From UBA9647 sp963739335 (GTDB taxonomy: Bacteria; Bacteroidota; Ignavibacteria; UBA10030), in the NCBI GenBank assembly GCA_963739335.1, contig CAVUAC010000063.1, positions 1-64,000 on the forward strand: a stretch of 64,000 nucleotides of DNA, given 5' to 3'. Made by a program: the position numbers and the translations under genes. Shown in pieces: positions 28,798-38,279 of this stretch (its first letter is position 1; every line of letters begins with the position of its first letter). The notes beneath the pieces were generated by a model that saw nothing but the letters and a program-made list of their open reading frames with translations, was not told the origin of the DNA and did not search any database.

Positions 28798-29326
28798 TTA
28801 CTTCGCCAGCTTTGCGCGCAACACTTCACACGCGTTGTCATAGCACCGGGTAATCTGGAACTTCCCGCCCTGGATGATACTGCGTACCTTGTGCATCGTG
28901 ATGACCTCCCCGTCAAGTACCGATCGCGACCCGGCCGCCCAAGTGGGCTTTCGTGAACTGCTCAAGCCGACCGGCATACTTCTGCGAAAGCGAAACGCTC
29001 AGCAAGGTATGACCATGACCATCCATCTTTGCATCCGGGGGTCCTTCTAGGATCAATGGGACAAAGGACGATGTGTCGACAGTGATGTATCGAGGCGCTG
29101 CAGTTTGAGACGAGTCCACATACCTCCCATCGTACACAAGGACGATGTGTGAGGGATTTCCAGAGAGCACCCCTGCCCGCGTGGAATCCTCCCGTATCAC
29201 TGCATAGATTCCATTCGGTGTGTTCAACCTCGATACGCCTTGGGAGAAAGCGCTCGATCCGACCAGAATCAATATCGCAATGAACAGGCATGTGTTTATC
29301 GGCAAAACTGATGTCTTTCTACGCAA
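28798..29326 (-). CDS. Secreted protein resembling the SecD P1 head domain, one frameshift
   Basis: A signal peptide (MRRKTSVLPINTCLFIAILILVGSS) precedes about 150 residues that resemble the periplasmic P1 head of SecD: LLSVSLSQKYAGRLEQFTKAHLGGR, then, after removing one extra base at 28921, AIVLDGEVITMHKVRSIIQGG and FQITRCYDNACEVLRAKLAK. As written the protein stops eight bases after the insertion. The insertion is at GTAC (GTACC). SecD itself has membrane segments that are absent here, so this is a free-standing homologue of the head, function unknown. Similar domains occur in lipoproteins of this phylum. It follows the pseudogene at 29351-29644. Confidence 0.68.
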
Positions 29327-29350
29327 GTGAAGTCTCCTTCAAGAAGCATC

Positions 29351-29644
29351 TCATTTCAACAACACCATCGACTTCGTCAGACTCGCACCACCAAACAGAA
29401 GCCGATAGAAGTACGTGCCCGATGGCCTGTTGTTGGACTTCCAGACACTGACGTGATCACCAGCAGACAAAAATGCATCGACCGCGGTGCGCAGAATGAT
29501 CACTGCATCGGGATGTGTTTCGATGACCTGGTGCAGTCCGAAGAATCCGGCCGCGAATGGCTTGCTAAGGAGCTAGCGGCAGTTCAGCACAACTGCACTG
29601 CCAGCCAGCGATGCTGTCTTTAAGAACTCTCGCCGCGAATACAT
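29351..29644 (-). pseudogene. Gene relic: Tat signal peptide joined to a T9SS tail, with an in-frame amber codon
   Basis: ATG 29644 opens a twin-arginine signal (MYSRREFLKTASLAGSAVVL). A single TAG at 29575-29573 follows, and the same frame then continues without another stop to 29351, ending with a type IX sorting tail (SAGDHVSVWKSNNRPSGTYF, then LTKSMVLLK). Only about 70 residues lie between amber codon and end, so the catalytic part of the original protein is missing. I read it as an internal deletion of a Tat-exported, T9SS-secreted protein plus a nonsense mutation. Expression is unlikely. Confidence 0.7.
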
Positions 29645-29726
29645 CTCGTTGTCTCTCTCCTGTAGGCCACTGAAAAGAAGAACCGCAAAGATCGCAGAGA
29701 ACACATAGACTACGAAGTTCTCACGA

Positions 29727-30956
29727 TCAATACAGCAAGTGTCTCTGCCTCACGACCTTGAATTTGTCCACGTCTTCTTTCCACATCTGCACGATCTTCT
29801 CAGGCGGAATCCCGGCGTCGATGGCCATCCGCAGTCTGGGTGTACCCGCCCGCTGGTCGACGGATCGCGCCCTCCACTTCAGGCTATCAGCGAAGAGCTT
29901 CTTTGCGCTGGCCAGCATATAGACGCCAACCTTCACCGGCTCGAAGGATTCCCGGTTGGTGATCTTGATGAGAACGCCCGCACACCTTACGCCTTCGTAC
30001 TTCGGGTGGAGGGCAACATTCTCAATGCTCCGCGGCGTGAACACCGCAGGATCAAACTGCACTCCGTCGAGCTTGAACGCATTCAGCGCGCGAGCCCATG
30101 CCCCTCCGTCGATCCACGGAGCACCGATGTTTTCAAACGGTTGGGATGTGCCGCGCCCTTCGGATATGTTCACCCCCTCAAAGAGGCAGGTACCGGGATA
30201 AACAGTTGCGCTCTCGAGCGTCGGCAGGTTTGGCGACGGTTTTACCCACTTCAGGCCGGTCTGATCATACCACATCGTGCGTTTCCATCCCTCCATTTTC
30301 ACGACGGTCAGCTTCGCCTTGATGCCATTCCTCAACCACCCCTCGTCGTTGTACATCGTGGCAAGCTCACCGATGGTCATCCCGTGCGCAATAGGGATGG
30401 GATGAAGACCGACAAACGAGCGAAGCGAGTCCTCACGATTGAAGCCTTCGACCCAGGTCCCGCGAATCGGATTTGGACGGTCCAGAACGATGAAGGGGAT
30501 GCCTTGCTCAGCGGCCGCCTCCATGGCATAGGACATCGTGCTGATGAATGTGTAAAACCGGACACCCACGTCCTGCATGTCGAAGATCAGGGCGTCGACG
30601 TCCTTCAGCATTTCCTTTGTTGGCTTGTTGATCGCTCCGTATAGTGAGTATGCAGGGAGTCCGGTCTTCTTGTCGACACCGTGCTGGACGTCCTCGCCAT
30701 CCGGCGCATCGCCACGGACGCCGTGCTCAGGACCAAACAACACTGCGAGTTTTGTCCGCTGGTTCTCATGGAGAGCGTCAGCGAGACGCTTGCCGTTGGA
30801 AAGAAGGGCGGAATGGTTCGTTACAAGTCCCACCCTTTTTCCATTTACAAGATGAAAGTACTTTTCAAACAGCAGATCTGCTCCGGTCTTGACCTGACCG
30901 GAGGCATGCGCAGCAAGAAGGAAAAAAGGGGGAAGCAGAAACAGTCTCAGACGCAT
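29727..30956 (-). CDS. DUF1343 exo-beta-N-acetylmuramidase (NamZ-like)
   Basis: Start at 30956 (MRLRLFLLPPFFLLAAHASG) gives a signal peptide; 409 residues. Family motifs: GKRVGLVTNHSALL, VLFGPEHGVRGDAPDGEDV, SLYGAINKPTKEML, FDMQDVGVRFYTFISTMSYAMEAAAEQG, VLDRPNPIRG and the C-terminal VDKFKVVRQRHLLY. The family (YbbC/NamZ) releases N-acetylmuramic acid from the ends of peptidoglycan fragments. It probably serves cell-wall turnover in the periplasm. No other muropeptide recycling gene is adjacent. Confidence 0.95.
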   Translation of the reverse strand: MRLRLFLLPPFFLLAAHASGQVKTGADLLFEKYFHLVNGKRVGLVTNHSALLSNGKRLADALHENQRTKLAVLFGPEHGVRGDAPDGEDVQHGVDKKTGLPAYSLYGAINKPTKEMLKDVDALIFDMQDVGVRFYTFISTMSYAMEAAAEQGIPFIVLDRPNPIRGTWVEGFNREDSLRSFVGLHPIPIAHGMTIGELATMYNDEGWLRNGIKAKLTVVKMEGWKRTMWYDQTGLKWVKPSPNLPTLESATVYPGTCLFEGVNISEGRGTSQPFENIGAPWIDGGAWARALNAFKLDGVQFDPAVFTPRSIENVALHPKYEGVRCAGVLIKITNRESFEPVKVGVYMLASAKKLFADSLKWRARSVDQRAGTPRLRMAIDAGIPPEKIVQMWKEDVDKFKVVRQRHLLY

Positions 30957-31318
30957 CACTGGAATCTTCTCTTCATTATTGCGAGCAGAAACAAAAAAGC
31001 CCCCTCTCAAGCAAGGTGTGAGGCGAGACTTGAGCACTAGCAGCTTGTTGAGAATCCAGATCCACGGGGAAGAGATGAACCGCCCCCGAAGGAAAGACTT
31101 CGGGGCAGGCAAGGCCCCCAAGAGCGCGGGTAGAATCCGAAACCCTAGTATCGAAATCCGAAGGAATCCCCAAGCACAAATATCGAAATGACAGATACAA
31201 GAAATGGCTCGTCATTTTGCGATTTTTGGTTTTTGCTTCGAATTTGTTTAGGGTCTAGGATTTCAGAATTCGTGCTTTCGAGTCAACAGTTTGACGGTCT
31301 ATTTCCTTCACTACCGCG
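30957..31318. repeat. Intergenic region with a GC-rich hairpin repeat
   Basis: Contains at 31076-31130 an interrupted palindrome (ccgcccccgaa...ttcggggcaggcaagg) that recurs at 31931-31985 and 54790-54845. The remainder is low-complexity and holds no supported gene. Confidence 0.65.
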
Positions 31319-31855
31319 TTAGACCACCTTCGGGCGGCCGATGAACCACGCAGCGATCGTCATGCCGTCCCAAATCTCCCCCGAGTGTATCCGCTCATCC
31401 ACCTCCTCGGGCCTCAACTCCACGTGCTCAAACTCCTCCGTCGGATCCGGCTTTGTTCCGACATGTTTGAGGCCGCGCGCCACGTAGACACGACACATCT
31501 CGTTTGTAACGCCGTTGAAAGGATTGAACTCTCCAACCTCAACAACCTCTATTGCTGTGTACCCGGCTTCCTCTTCCAGTTCCAGAGCGGCTGTCTCCGC
31601 GTAGCTGCCTCCAGCTTTTACGCCTCCGCAAGGCAGCTCGAGGCTCTCCTCATCACGCAGATAACGGTACTGTTTGACCATGACCACCCTGCCATCATCC
31701 AGGACCGGGATCACGATGCTCGAGCCGTTGGTGTGGACATAGAAGTACTCGCCGACTTCGCCGTTGGGAAGCGTGAACGTGTCCTGGCGATATACCCACC
31801 AGGGATTCTTGAACAACTCCTTCTGACTGAGTTTTCTCCATCTGGAGAGGGGCAT
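31319..31855 (-). CDS. NUDIX hydrolase, ADP-ribose pyrophosphatase-like
   Basis: A 178-residue hydrolase of nucleoside diphosphate derivatives. The Nudix region reads CGGVKAGGSYAETAALELEEEAGY: the two catalytic Glu of the EE pair are kept, while the usual GE is GG and the usual RE is LE, so activity may be altered. PCGG, FNPFNGVTNEMCRVYVARGL and EFEHVELRPEEVDE fit the ADP-sugar pyrophosphatase group. Substrate not predictable further. Confidence 0.88.
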   Translation of the reverse strand: MPLSRWRKLSQKELFKNPWWVYRQDTFTLPNGEVGEYFYVHTNGSSIVIPVLDDGRVVMVKQYRYLRDEESLELPCGGVKAGGSYAETAALELEEEAGYTAIEVVEVGEFNPFNGVTNEMCRVYVARGLKHVGTKPDPTEEFEHVELRPEEVDERIHSGEIWDGMTIAAWFIGRPKVV

Positions 31856-31930
31856 TGCAGGACCTCATGTTGAGGGGCGTGATGGGGACTCTTTGGTAGT
31901 AGGTTGAGAACTAAGATTCTCAATTGAAAG

Positions 31931-31985
31931 GACAAACCGCCCCCGAACCAAAAACGTTCGGGGCAAGCAAGGCCGACAAGAGAGA
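31931..31985. repeat. GC-rich hairpin repeat, copy 2
   Basis: Shares accgcccccgaa, a short variable loop, ttcggggca and gcaaggc with 31076-31130 and 54790-54845. The arms can form a strong hairpin, possibly acting as a terminator for the NUDIX gene. Confidence 0.6.
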
Positions 31986-32060
31986 AGTCTGACATTCTAC
32001 CGAAAATGAACGCCTCAATCTAATTCTGGCGTTCTTTGCGGTTAGATTCTTGAACACCCC

Positions 32061-32190
32061 CTAGAGAGTCGGTCGAAAAGCCTTGCCACAAAGTCCCGAA
32101 GACACCAGGGCGTGTGAAAACTTTACTTTTCTCCCCCTTTTCTTTGTGCCATAGTGTCTTTGTGGCGAATAGTGCGTTTTCGTCCGCGCT
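32061..32190 (+). repeat. Dispersed 130-bp intergenic repeat, copy B
   Basis: Aligns with the reverse complement of 15931-16060 along its whole length, with internal arms that can pair (ccacaaagtc...gacacca with tagtgtctttgtgg). It ends at the stop codon of ndk. Confidence 0.8.
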
Positions 32191-32191
32191 T

Positions 32192-32611
32192 CTAGACGAG
32201 CTCGCTCTCAGAGAAAAAGAACGCAACTTCAATCCTGCCATTTTCGGGCGAGTCGGAACCGTGGACGATATTCTCGCCTTTGTTGTCTGCGAACAACTTC
32301 CGGATGGTCCCCTCCACCGCTTCTCTCGGATCGGTGGCTCCGATAAGTGTGCGGAAATCCGCCACAGCGTTTTGCTTTTCTAGTGCAATGGGCACACACG
32401 CGCCGCTCGACATAAACTCCACGAGTCCGTCATAGAATGGACGGCCTTTGTGAACCGCGTAGAACGCCCCCGCTGTTTCTTTCGTCAGACTTACTTGCTT
32501 CACACTCAGGATCTTGAAACCAGCTTTCTGGATGCGTGCGATGACTTCGCCCTGAAGATTCTTCCGGACGCAGTCTGGTTTCAGTATTGCCAGTGTTCGT
32601 TCAACAGCCAT
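32192..32611 (-). CDS. ndk: Nucleoside diphosphate kinase
   Basis: A 139-residue enzyme that equilibrates NTP pools by a phospho-histidine. Starts MAVERTLAILKPDCVRKNLQG; the active-site His is in NIVHGSDS. KGRPFYDGLVEFMSSGACV and REAVEGTIRKLFADN match the family. The C-terminal IEVAFFFSESELV is normal. Length is normal. Confidence 0.98.
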   Translation of the reverse strand: MAVERTLAILKPDCVRKNLQGEVIARIQKAGFKILSVKQVSLTKETAGAFYAVHKGRPFYDGLVEFMSSGACVPIALEKQNAVADFRTLIGATDPREAVEGTIRKLFADNKGENIVHGSDSPENGRIEVAFFFSESELV

Positions 32612-32829
32612 AGGAGAAGCTACCCTCAGTTAGGTCGTATATCAAGTCTGGTTAATTGGTTGATTGGTTAATTTGTTTGTTGCCGAGTTCTGGTATCCTA
32701 CGCGTTAGCCCTTCGAGCTGGATCCCTTGCCCACCGCACAGTTGCTGTTGTCTGCAAATGGCTACAAACCCAATTACTTTCTGCTTCTTACCTCTCACTT
32801 CTTCCATCAACCATCATCCATCTCCCGTC
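32612..32829. repeat. Short intergenic region with degenerate ttaattggtt repeat
   Basis: At 32640-32680 the motif gttaattgg occurs in loose tandem, as it does more extensively at 38128-38222 and 47668-47720. No gene is present. Confidence 0.5.
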
Positions 32830-34439
32830 TTACGTTTTATGCGAATTCCACCACCGCTCCATTACGTCATCGGCATTGGTTTGGGATCCCTTCTGCTTCC
32901 ACTTGTCGTAGAAGAAAATATCCGAGCTGGCAGGCTGCGGATTCGGCAGGTCGATCTGAATTCTCATCGGCATCGGTGCAGAGTCGCCAACGACGATCGC
33001 TTCCCCCTGTCGCAGCGTGGAGATGACCGTTTCGAGACCGCTGAAGGTCTCCGGTACCAGTCGGCGGATATAGTTCTGGTCGACGGGATTGAGCAACCGC
33101 ATCACGACGAAATTGTTGCACTGCGAGAGGATCGTTTCCGATATCTCCGACGGCCTCTGGCTCACGATCATGCAACTGACCCCGTACTTGCGCCCTTCCT
33201 TTGCGATGCGCTCCACTGTCAAGCGAGCGGCGGTCGAACCCCGGGCATTGGCGGAGAGATAGTTGTGCGCCTCCTCAAACACCAGCAGGATCGGGAGATC
33301 ACGGCGGTTCGGATTCCAGAAGTTGAAATCGAACGCGATTCGTGCGACAAGCGCAACGATCGTGTTGACGACATCGAACGGGATTCCACTCATGTCCATG
33401 ATCGTGATCTTCGACTTCCCGTCGAGACCGAAGATCATCGTCAGCAATCCCTTGGCGGATTCTGAGTCCATGCAAACCCGCGGTTTGAACATGAACGCGT
33501 AGCGCGGGTCATTGACCATGCTGTTCAGCCGCACGAGGAACCGCGTGAACTTGCCGTACTGCGGACCTTCCTTCGGTCCTCCCGTGCCTCCCGTGATTTT
33601 CTCGGTATCCAGGAACTGCATCCTCGCCCGCACCTCATTGATATCAAAGTAGACGGGCGAATCGACGGTGATCATCGTTGCAAGGCGCGGGTTCTTCGAT
33701 TTCTTTCCCGCGAAGATGAGGTCCTGCAGCGACGAGACGATCGTCGTTGCGTTCTCATCGCGGGGATCGACAAACAACTCCACCATCTCGTCAAAATTCA
33801 TCAGCCAGTATGGCAACTCCAGCGCGGCGATATCGAAATGCTGGCATCCATCCGGGAACGCGCTCCTGATACTCGTTGTGAATGTCCAGAATGACGATGT
33901 TCGTGTCGGGAAGCGAGACAACCTTTTGCAGCAACGACGCGACGGTGCACGACTTGCCGGCTCCACTTGATCCCAGAACCGCAAGATGTTTGCCGAAGAA
34001 TTTATTCGGGTCGAGGTACGCCGCGCTCACTTTCAAACAGCGAAAGCTGCCCCACGGAGAAGTTGAACTTCTGATAGGTCGAGAACGCAGCCTTGAGATC
34101 CTTTTCCTCTAGCAGGTAGACAATCATATCCGCTGTTGGAAGGACGGAAACACCGCTCTCGAATTTCCCCTTCTTCAGCGTTCCAATCAGTGTTACGTCC
34201 ATGAGGAACCTTTGCACGATTTTCTCGCTCTCGTAGACGTCCGCCTTCTTGAACTCCGCCACGATTCCCAGCACAAGCAGTTGGCCCACAGGAATCAGAA
34301 CGTAGGTGCCAATCTGGCCGACGTAGTAGAGCTTCGCGCCGATTTTCTTCGAGAGCGTCGTGATCTCAGGGTCAACCATCACGGTGACGGACGAACTCGT
34401 CACTTCCCTGACGATGCCGATGCGTTTTTCTTCCCACAT
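32830..34439 (-). CDS. HerA-type ATPase/helicase, two frameshifts
   Basis: Starts MWEEKRIGIVREVTSSSVTV (HAS-barrel-like N-terminal region), then Walker A GSSGAGKS, VILDIHNEY and the Walker B stretch ILLVFEEAHNYL with its Glu pair; C-terminal QCNNFVVMRLLNPVDQNYIRR and GEAIVVGDSAPMPMRIQ fit the HerA/DUF87 family of hexameric DNA-translocating ATPases. Extra bases near 34016 (GTAC read as GGTAC) and near 33869 (GTAC read as GATAC) split it into three frames. Corrected length is about 536 residues. No nurA nuclease is adjacent. A role in DNA repair or defence is possible. Confidence 0.88.
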
Positions 34440-34520
34440 GGTCGTTGCCTCTGTGATTCGTGAACGACGATAGAAAAAAAGTGCCGTTGGCTGGTCGGCA
34501 CATTCTTCCGTTCTGGATCA

Positions 34521-35543
34521 TCAAGACCTTTTTGATCTCTTGCGGGCTGCTGGTTTCTTCTTCGCCGGGGATGTCGCCCGTTTCTTGGCCCCCCTTTTTG
34601 CCACCTTCCTGGCGGCTTTGGAGCGCGCCTTCGGGCCAGCCTTCTTGCCCCTGAGAACCCGTTCCATCGTCTCACCAATGAGAGCAGGGCTCTCGACGAC
34701 ATGAATGCCTGCATTGCGAAACGCCTCAAACTTCTCCGCTGCAGTTCCCTTTCCTCCAGAAATGATCGCTCCGGCGTGACCCATCCTTCGTCCCGGAGGG
34801 GCAGTCTGGCCTGCGATGAAGCCCACGACGGGTTTCCCGACATGCCTTTTGATGTACTCCGCCGCCTCTTCTTCCGCCGTTCCGCCAATTTCGCCGATCA
34901 GAATCATGGCTTCGGTATTCGGATCCTCATTGAAGAGTTTGACGGCATCGATGAATCGCGTACCGATGACGGGGTCACCGCCAATACCAATGCACGTCGA
35001 TTGACCGATTCCGCGTTGGGTGAGCTGCCAGACGGCTTCGTAGGTCAATGTACCACTCCTCGACACAAGACCAACGCGACCCGGCTTGTGGATGAATCCT
35101 GGCATGATCCCGACCTTGCATTGTCCCGGCGATATGATGCCCGGGCAATTCGGCCCGATCATCCGAACACCCCGCGCCTTTAAGTGATCATAGACCTTCA
35201 CCATGTCAATCGCCGGAATACCTTCGGTAATTGTCACGATGAGTTTAACGCCGGCATCCGCCGCTTCCATGATAGCGTCAGCCGCTCCGCCCGCCGGCAC
35301 AAAAATCACCGACGCATTCGCCTTCTCTTTAGCAACAGCTTCTGCAACGGTGTTGTAGACAGGAATCGGTTTCGTGAATTGGTCCTTTGTATTTCCCTGG
35401 TAGGTCGTCCCGCCTTTGCCTGGCGTGACACCCGCGACGACATTTGTTCCGTATTCGATCATCTGTTTGGTGTGGAATGTCCCTTCGCCGCCCGTAATTC
35501 CCTGCACGACCAGTCGGGTGTCCTTGTCAACGAGTATGCTCAT
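34521..35543 (-). CDS. sucD: Succinyl-CoA ligase alpha subunit with a histone-like basic tail
   Basis: A 340-residue protein. Residues 1-290 are a normal alpha subunit: MSILVDKDTRLVVQGITGGEG, the CoA-binding TPGKGG segment, and the phospho-His in MGHAGAIISGGKGTA. It converts succinyl-CoA to succinate with substrate-level phosphorylation in the TCA cycle. After ETMERVLRG the normal family ends, but here about 45 residues made almost only of Lys, Arg, Ala and Pro follow, with KKPAARKRSKRS at the end. This resembles bacterial histone H1-like tails. The tail is in the same frame with no visible frameshift. SucC is not in the window. Confidence 0.96.
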   Translation of the reverse strand: MSILVDKDTRLVVQGITGGEGTFHTKQMIEYGTNVVAGVTPGKGGTTYQGNTKDQFTKPIPVYNTVAEAVAKEKANASVIFVPAGGAADAIMEAADAGVKLIVTITEGIPAIDMVKVYDHLKARGVRMIGPNCPGIISPGQCKVGIMPGFIHKPGRVGLVSRSGTLTYEAVWQLTQRGIGQSTCIGIGGDPVIGTRFIDAVKLFNEDPNTEAMILIGEIGGTAEEEAAEYIKRHVGKPVVGFIAGQTAPPGRRMGHAGAIISGGKGTAAEKFEAFRNAGIHVVESPALIGETMERVLRGKKAGPKARSKAARKVAKRGAKKRATSPAKKKPAARKRSKRS

Positions 35544-35596
35544 AGGTCAGAAGATGCTGAATACAATGTGGAGGTTGTCGTTAAGGATGCACAAAG

Positions 35597-37013
35597 TTAA
35601 GAAGCGCTTTCGAGAAAATCAGCAACTTTCAGGACGTTTGCTTCATCAAACTGACGTCCAAGGATCTGCACACCGATGGGAAGCCCCAGGTGATCGAACC
35701 CACAAGGGACACTGATTCCCGGTATTCCGGCGAGATTCGCCGAGGTTGTGTAGATATCGGAAAGATACATCTGCAGTGGGTCATCCACTTTTTCGCCGGC
35801 TTTGAAGGCTGTCGTGGGCGATGTGGGAGTTATCAGGCAATCGACCTCTTTGAACGCATTCAAGAAATCTTCCTGAATGAGTCGCCGGACCTTCTGCCCT
35901 TTCCGGTAGTAGGCATCGTAGTAGCCTGCAGACAGCACATATGTCCCGAGCATGATACGCCGTTTCACCTCGGAGCCAAAACCTTCACTCCGGGATTTCA
36001 CGTACATATCTGACAGCTCATGTGCTCTATCTGCCGCGATGCCCGTAGCGGGCGCCATCATACCGGGCCAGGTTCGACGAAGCCTCTGCAGTCGCCAGGA
36101 TATAATAAGTTGCGATGGTGTATTCCGTGTGCGGCAGGCCGATTTCTCGCACAACCGCTCCCGACTTGCGCAAGCGATCGACGCCATTTTCTATGGCAGC
36201 CCGGACTTCAGGATCGAGTCCCTGGCCGAAGTATTCTTTCGGAATGCCCACACGCATGCCCTTCACATCCTTCGTGAGCGATGCTGTATAATCCGGGACC
36301 GGAATCTCGGCAGATGTTGAATCCATGGCATCGTGACCCGCGATGATCTGTAGTACGCGCGCGACGTCCTTCGTCGTGAGCGCAAAGGGGCCGATGGAAT
36401 CGAACGATGAAGCGAATGCCACGAGGCCGTATCGTGAAACGCGACCATACGTGGGCTTCAAGCCCACGACGCCCGTGAAGGACGCCGGCTGGCGGATCGA
36501 ACCGCCCGTGTCCGTTCCCAGCGAAGCCGTGGCCATTCCAGCGCGCACGGCCACCGCCGAACCTCCGCTCGATCCTCCCGGCACACGCGTCTCGTCCTGC
36601 GGCAGCTTGACGCGGCCGTATGCGGAGTTTTCCGTCGATGAGCCCATCGCAAACTCATCCATGTTGGTCTTGCCTATCAGAATGGCGTCGGCATCGAGCA
36701 GGCGGGCAACAACGGTTGCATTGTACAGCGATACGAAATTCTCGAGGATTTTGGAGCCACAGGTGACGCGCTCCCCTTCCACACAAATGACATCCTTGAT
36801 CGCGACGACCATGCCGGCCAGCGGTCCGGCTGTTCCGTCAGAGAGCTTTCGGTCGACACATCGCGCTTGCTCGAGAGCCTTTTCAGAGAGCACCGAGAGA
36901 AATGCATTGAGCCCGCGACGCGCTTCGATTGTACGAAGGTACTCTTGCGTGAGCTGCTCGCAGGTAATGGTTCCCGCGCGTAACTCCTGTTGAATGGTGT
37001 CAAAGGTTTTCAT
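35597..37013 (-). CDS. gatA: Aspartyl/glutamyl-tRNA amidotransferase subunit A, one frameshift
   Basis: ATG 37013 opens MKTFDTIQQELRAGTI. Amidase signature PGGSSGGSAVAV and the catalytic Ser-cisSer-Lys set (Lys in AIKDV; TDTGGSIRQPASFTG) are present. Near 36046-36050, after YDGARYG, one extra base shifts the frame; the rest continues as DMYVKSRSEGFGSEVKRR and GIPGISVPCGFDHLGLPIG to the stop. Corrected length is about 471 residues, normal. GatCAB transamidates Glu-tRNA(Gln), generally essential, so error is likely. It follows tatA. Confidence 0.92.
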
Positions 37014-37166
37014 CCGGCTGATGCAGTACGGCTGTGGCCGCAATTGAAATGCTGCGGAATGCCGCCGATGGAGTTGACCAGCGCGCTTCTGCAGCAATGA
37101 AAAACGTCGCTCCCCTTGTGCATCTTGCCGGGCAGGAGCACGCTGTCTGGTGCAGGAGGTCTGAAA

Positions 37167-37379
37167 CTACTTCTTCGGTTCTTCTTTGGCTTCCTTGTTC
37201 TCTTTGGTATCGATCTGCTTGACGTCCTTCTCAATGTCGTCCTGAATCTCACGCGCTGCCTTGCGAAACTCCCGCAAACCGGTTCCCAGTCCCCGTGCCA
37301 ACTCTGGGATCTTCTTTGCACCAAAGAAAATGAGGATGACGAACAATATCAGTATTATCTCGGGCGCTCCAAGATTCAT
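37167..37379 (-). CDS. tatA: Twin-arginine translocase subunit TatA
   Basis: The start at 37379 (MNLGAPEIILILFVILIFFG) gives a 70-residue TatA: one N-terminal transmembrane helix with the FGAKKIPEL hinge, an amphipathic helix (LGTGLREFRKA) and a charged tail. TatA forms the pore for folded, twin-arginine substrates. tatC is not in the window. It sits between purQ and gatA on the same strand. A Tat signal relic is present at 29351-29644. Confidence 0.95.
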   Translation of the reverse strand: MNLGAPEIILILFVILIFFGAKKIPELARGLGTGLREFRKAAREIQDDIEKDVKQIDTKENKEAKEEPKK

Positions 37380-37396
37380 ACTCTCACGCTCTCCTT

Positions 37397-38110
37397 TCAA
37401 ACAAGTTGTGGATGTAGAACAAAACTCTCGACAATCGAATCAAAAATCTTGCGGCCGTCGGTATGGCGAAGAACCGGATCGGAGGCGCGTTCGGGATGAG
37501 GCATCATCCCCATGACATTCCCTCGCTCGCTGATAATCCCGGCAATATCGGAGAGCGATCCGTTGGGATTGGCCTCCTCCGTGATATTTCCGGACGCGTC
37601 GCAATACCGGAACACAATTTGACGGTGATCCTCCAAACGCTTCAGTGTGTCGTTGTCTGTGAAGTAGTTGCCATCGCCATGAGCGATGGGAATCTCGAGT
37701 ACCTCGCCCTTCCGGCATTGACCGGTGAACCGGGTCTCGGGGTTTTCCACCCGCAGATAGATGTACTTGCAGACAAATCTGAGTGAGCTGTTTCTCAACA
37801 GGACGCCGGGAAGCAGACCCGCTTCAACGAGGATCTGGAATCCGTTGCAGATGCCGAACACCATGCCGCCATTGTTCGCGAAGCGGACCACGTCTTTCAT
37901 GATCGGCGAGAATCGCGCCAGCGCGCCACAGCGAAGGTAGTCCCCATAGGAGAATCCGCCCGGCAGAATGACGACATCCACATCCCCAACGGATGATTCC
38001 TTGTGCCAGATCAGACAGGCCTCCTGGCCAAGAATCCTCTCTGCCACGTAATGCGCGTCGTGGTCACAATTGGAGCCGGGAAAGACCACTATGCCGAATT
38101 TGAGCTTCAT
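37397..38110 (-). CDS. purQ: Phosphoribosylformylglycinamidine synthase, glutaminase subunit PurQ
   Basis: Starts MKLKFGIVVFPGSNCDHDA at 38110; 237 residues. Glutaminase triad: Cys in MVFGICNGFQIL, His and Glu in MMPHPERASDP. GGFSYGDYLRCGA is conserved. It supplies ammonia to PurL with the adaptor PurS, whose gene is upstream with a tandem-repeat spacer. Step four of purine synthesis. Confidence 0.97.
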   Translation of the reverse strand: MKLKFGIVVFPGSNCDHDAHYVAERILGQEACLIWHKESSVGDVDVVILPGGFSYGDYLRCGALARFSPIMKDVVRFANNGGMVFGICNGFQILVEAGLLPGVLLRNSSLRFVCKYIYLRVENPETRFTGQCRKGEVLEIPIAHGDGNYFTDNDTLKRLEDHRQIVFRYCDASGNITEEANPNGSLSDIAGIISERGNVMGMMPHPERASDPVLRHTDGRKIFDSIVESFVLHPQLV

Positions 38111-38127
38111 GCTGGTTGGTTCAGTGG

Positions 38128-38222
38128 CCAATTAGTTAACTGGTTAATTAGTTAACTGGTTAATTGGTTAACTGGTTAATTGGTTAACTGGTTAATTGGT
38201 TAATTAGTTAAGTAGTTAAGTA
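38128..38222. repeat. Tandem repeat of ttaactggttaattgg units
   Basis: About six imperfect 16-bp units (ttaactggttaattgg and shorter forms) lie between purS and purQ. The same words occur at 32640-32680 and 47668-47720. Slippage-prone; separates two cooperating genes, so any transcript crossing it must read through. Confidence 0.85.
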
Positions 38223-38279
38223 GAAGATTGGCTGACCTTCACCCACCACTCACCAATTAACTACTCACCAATGAACTAC

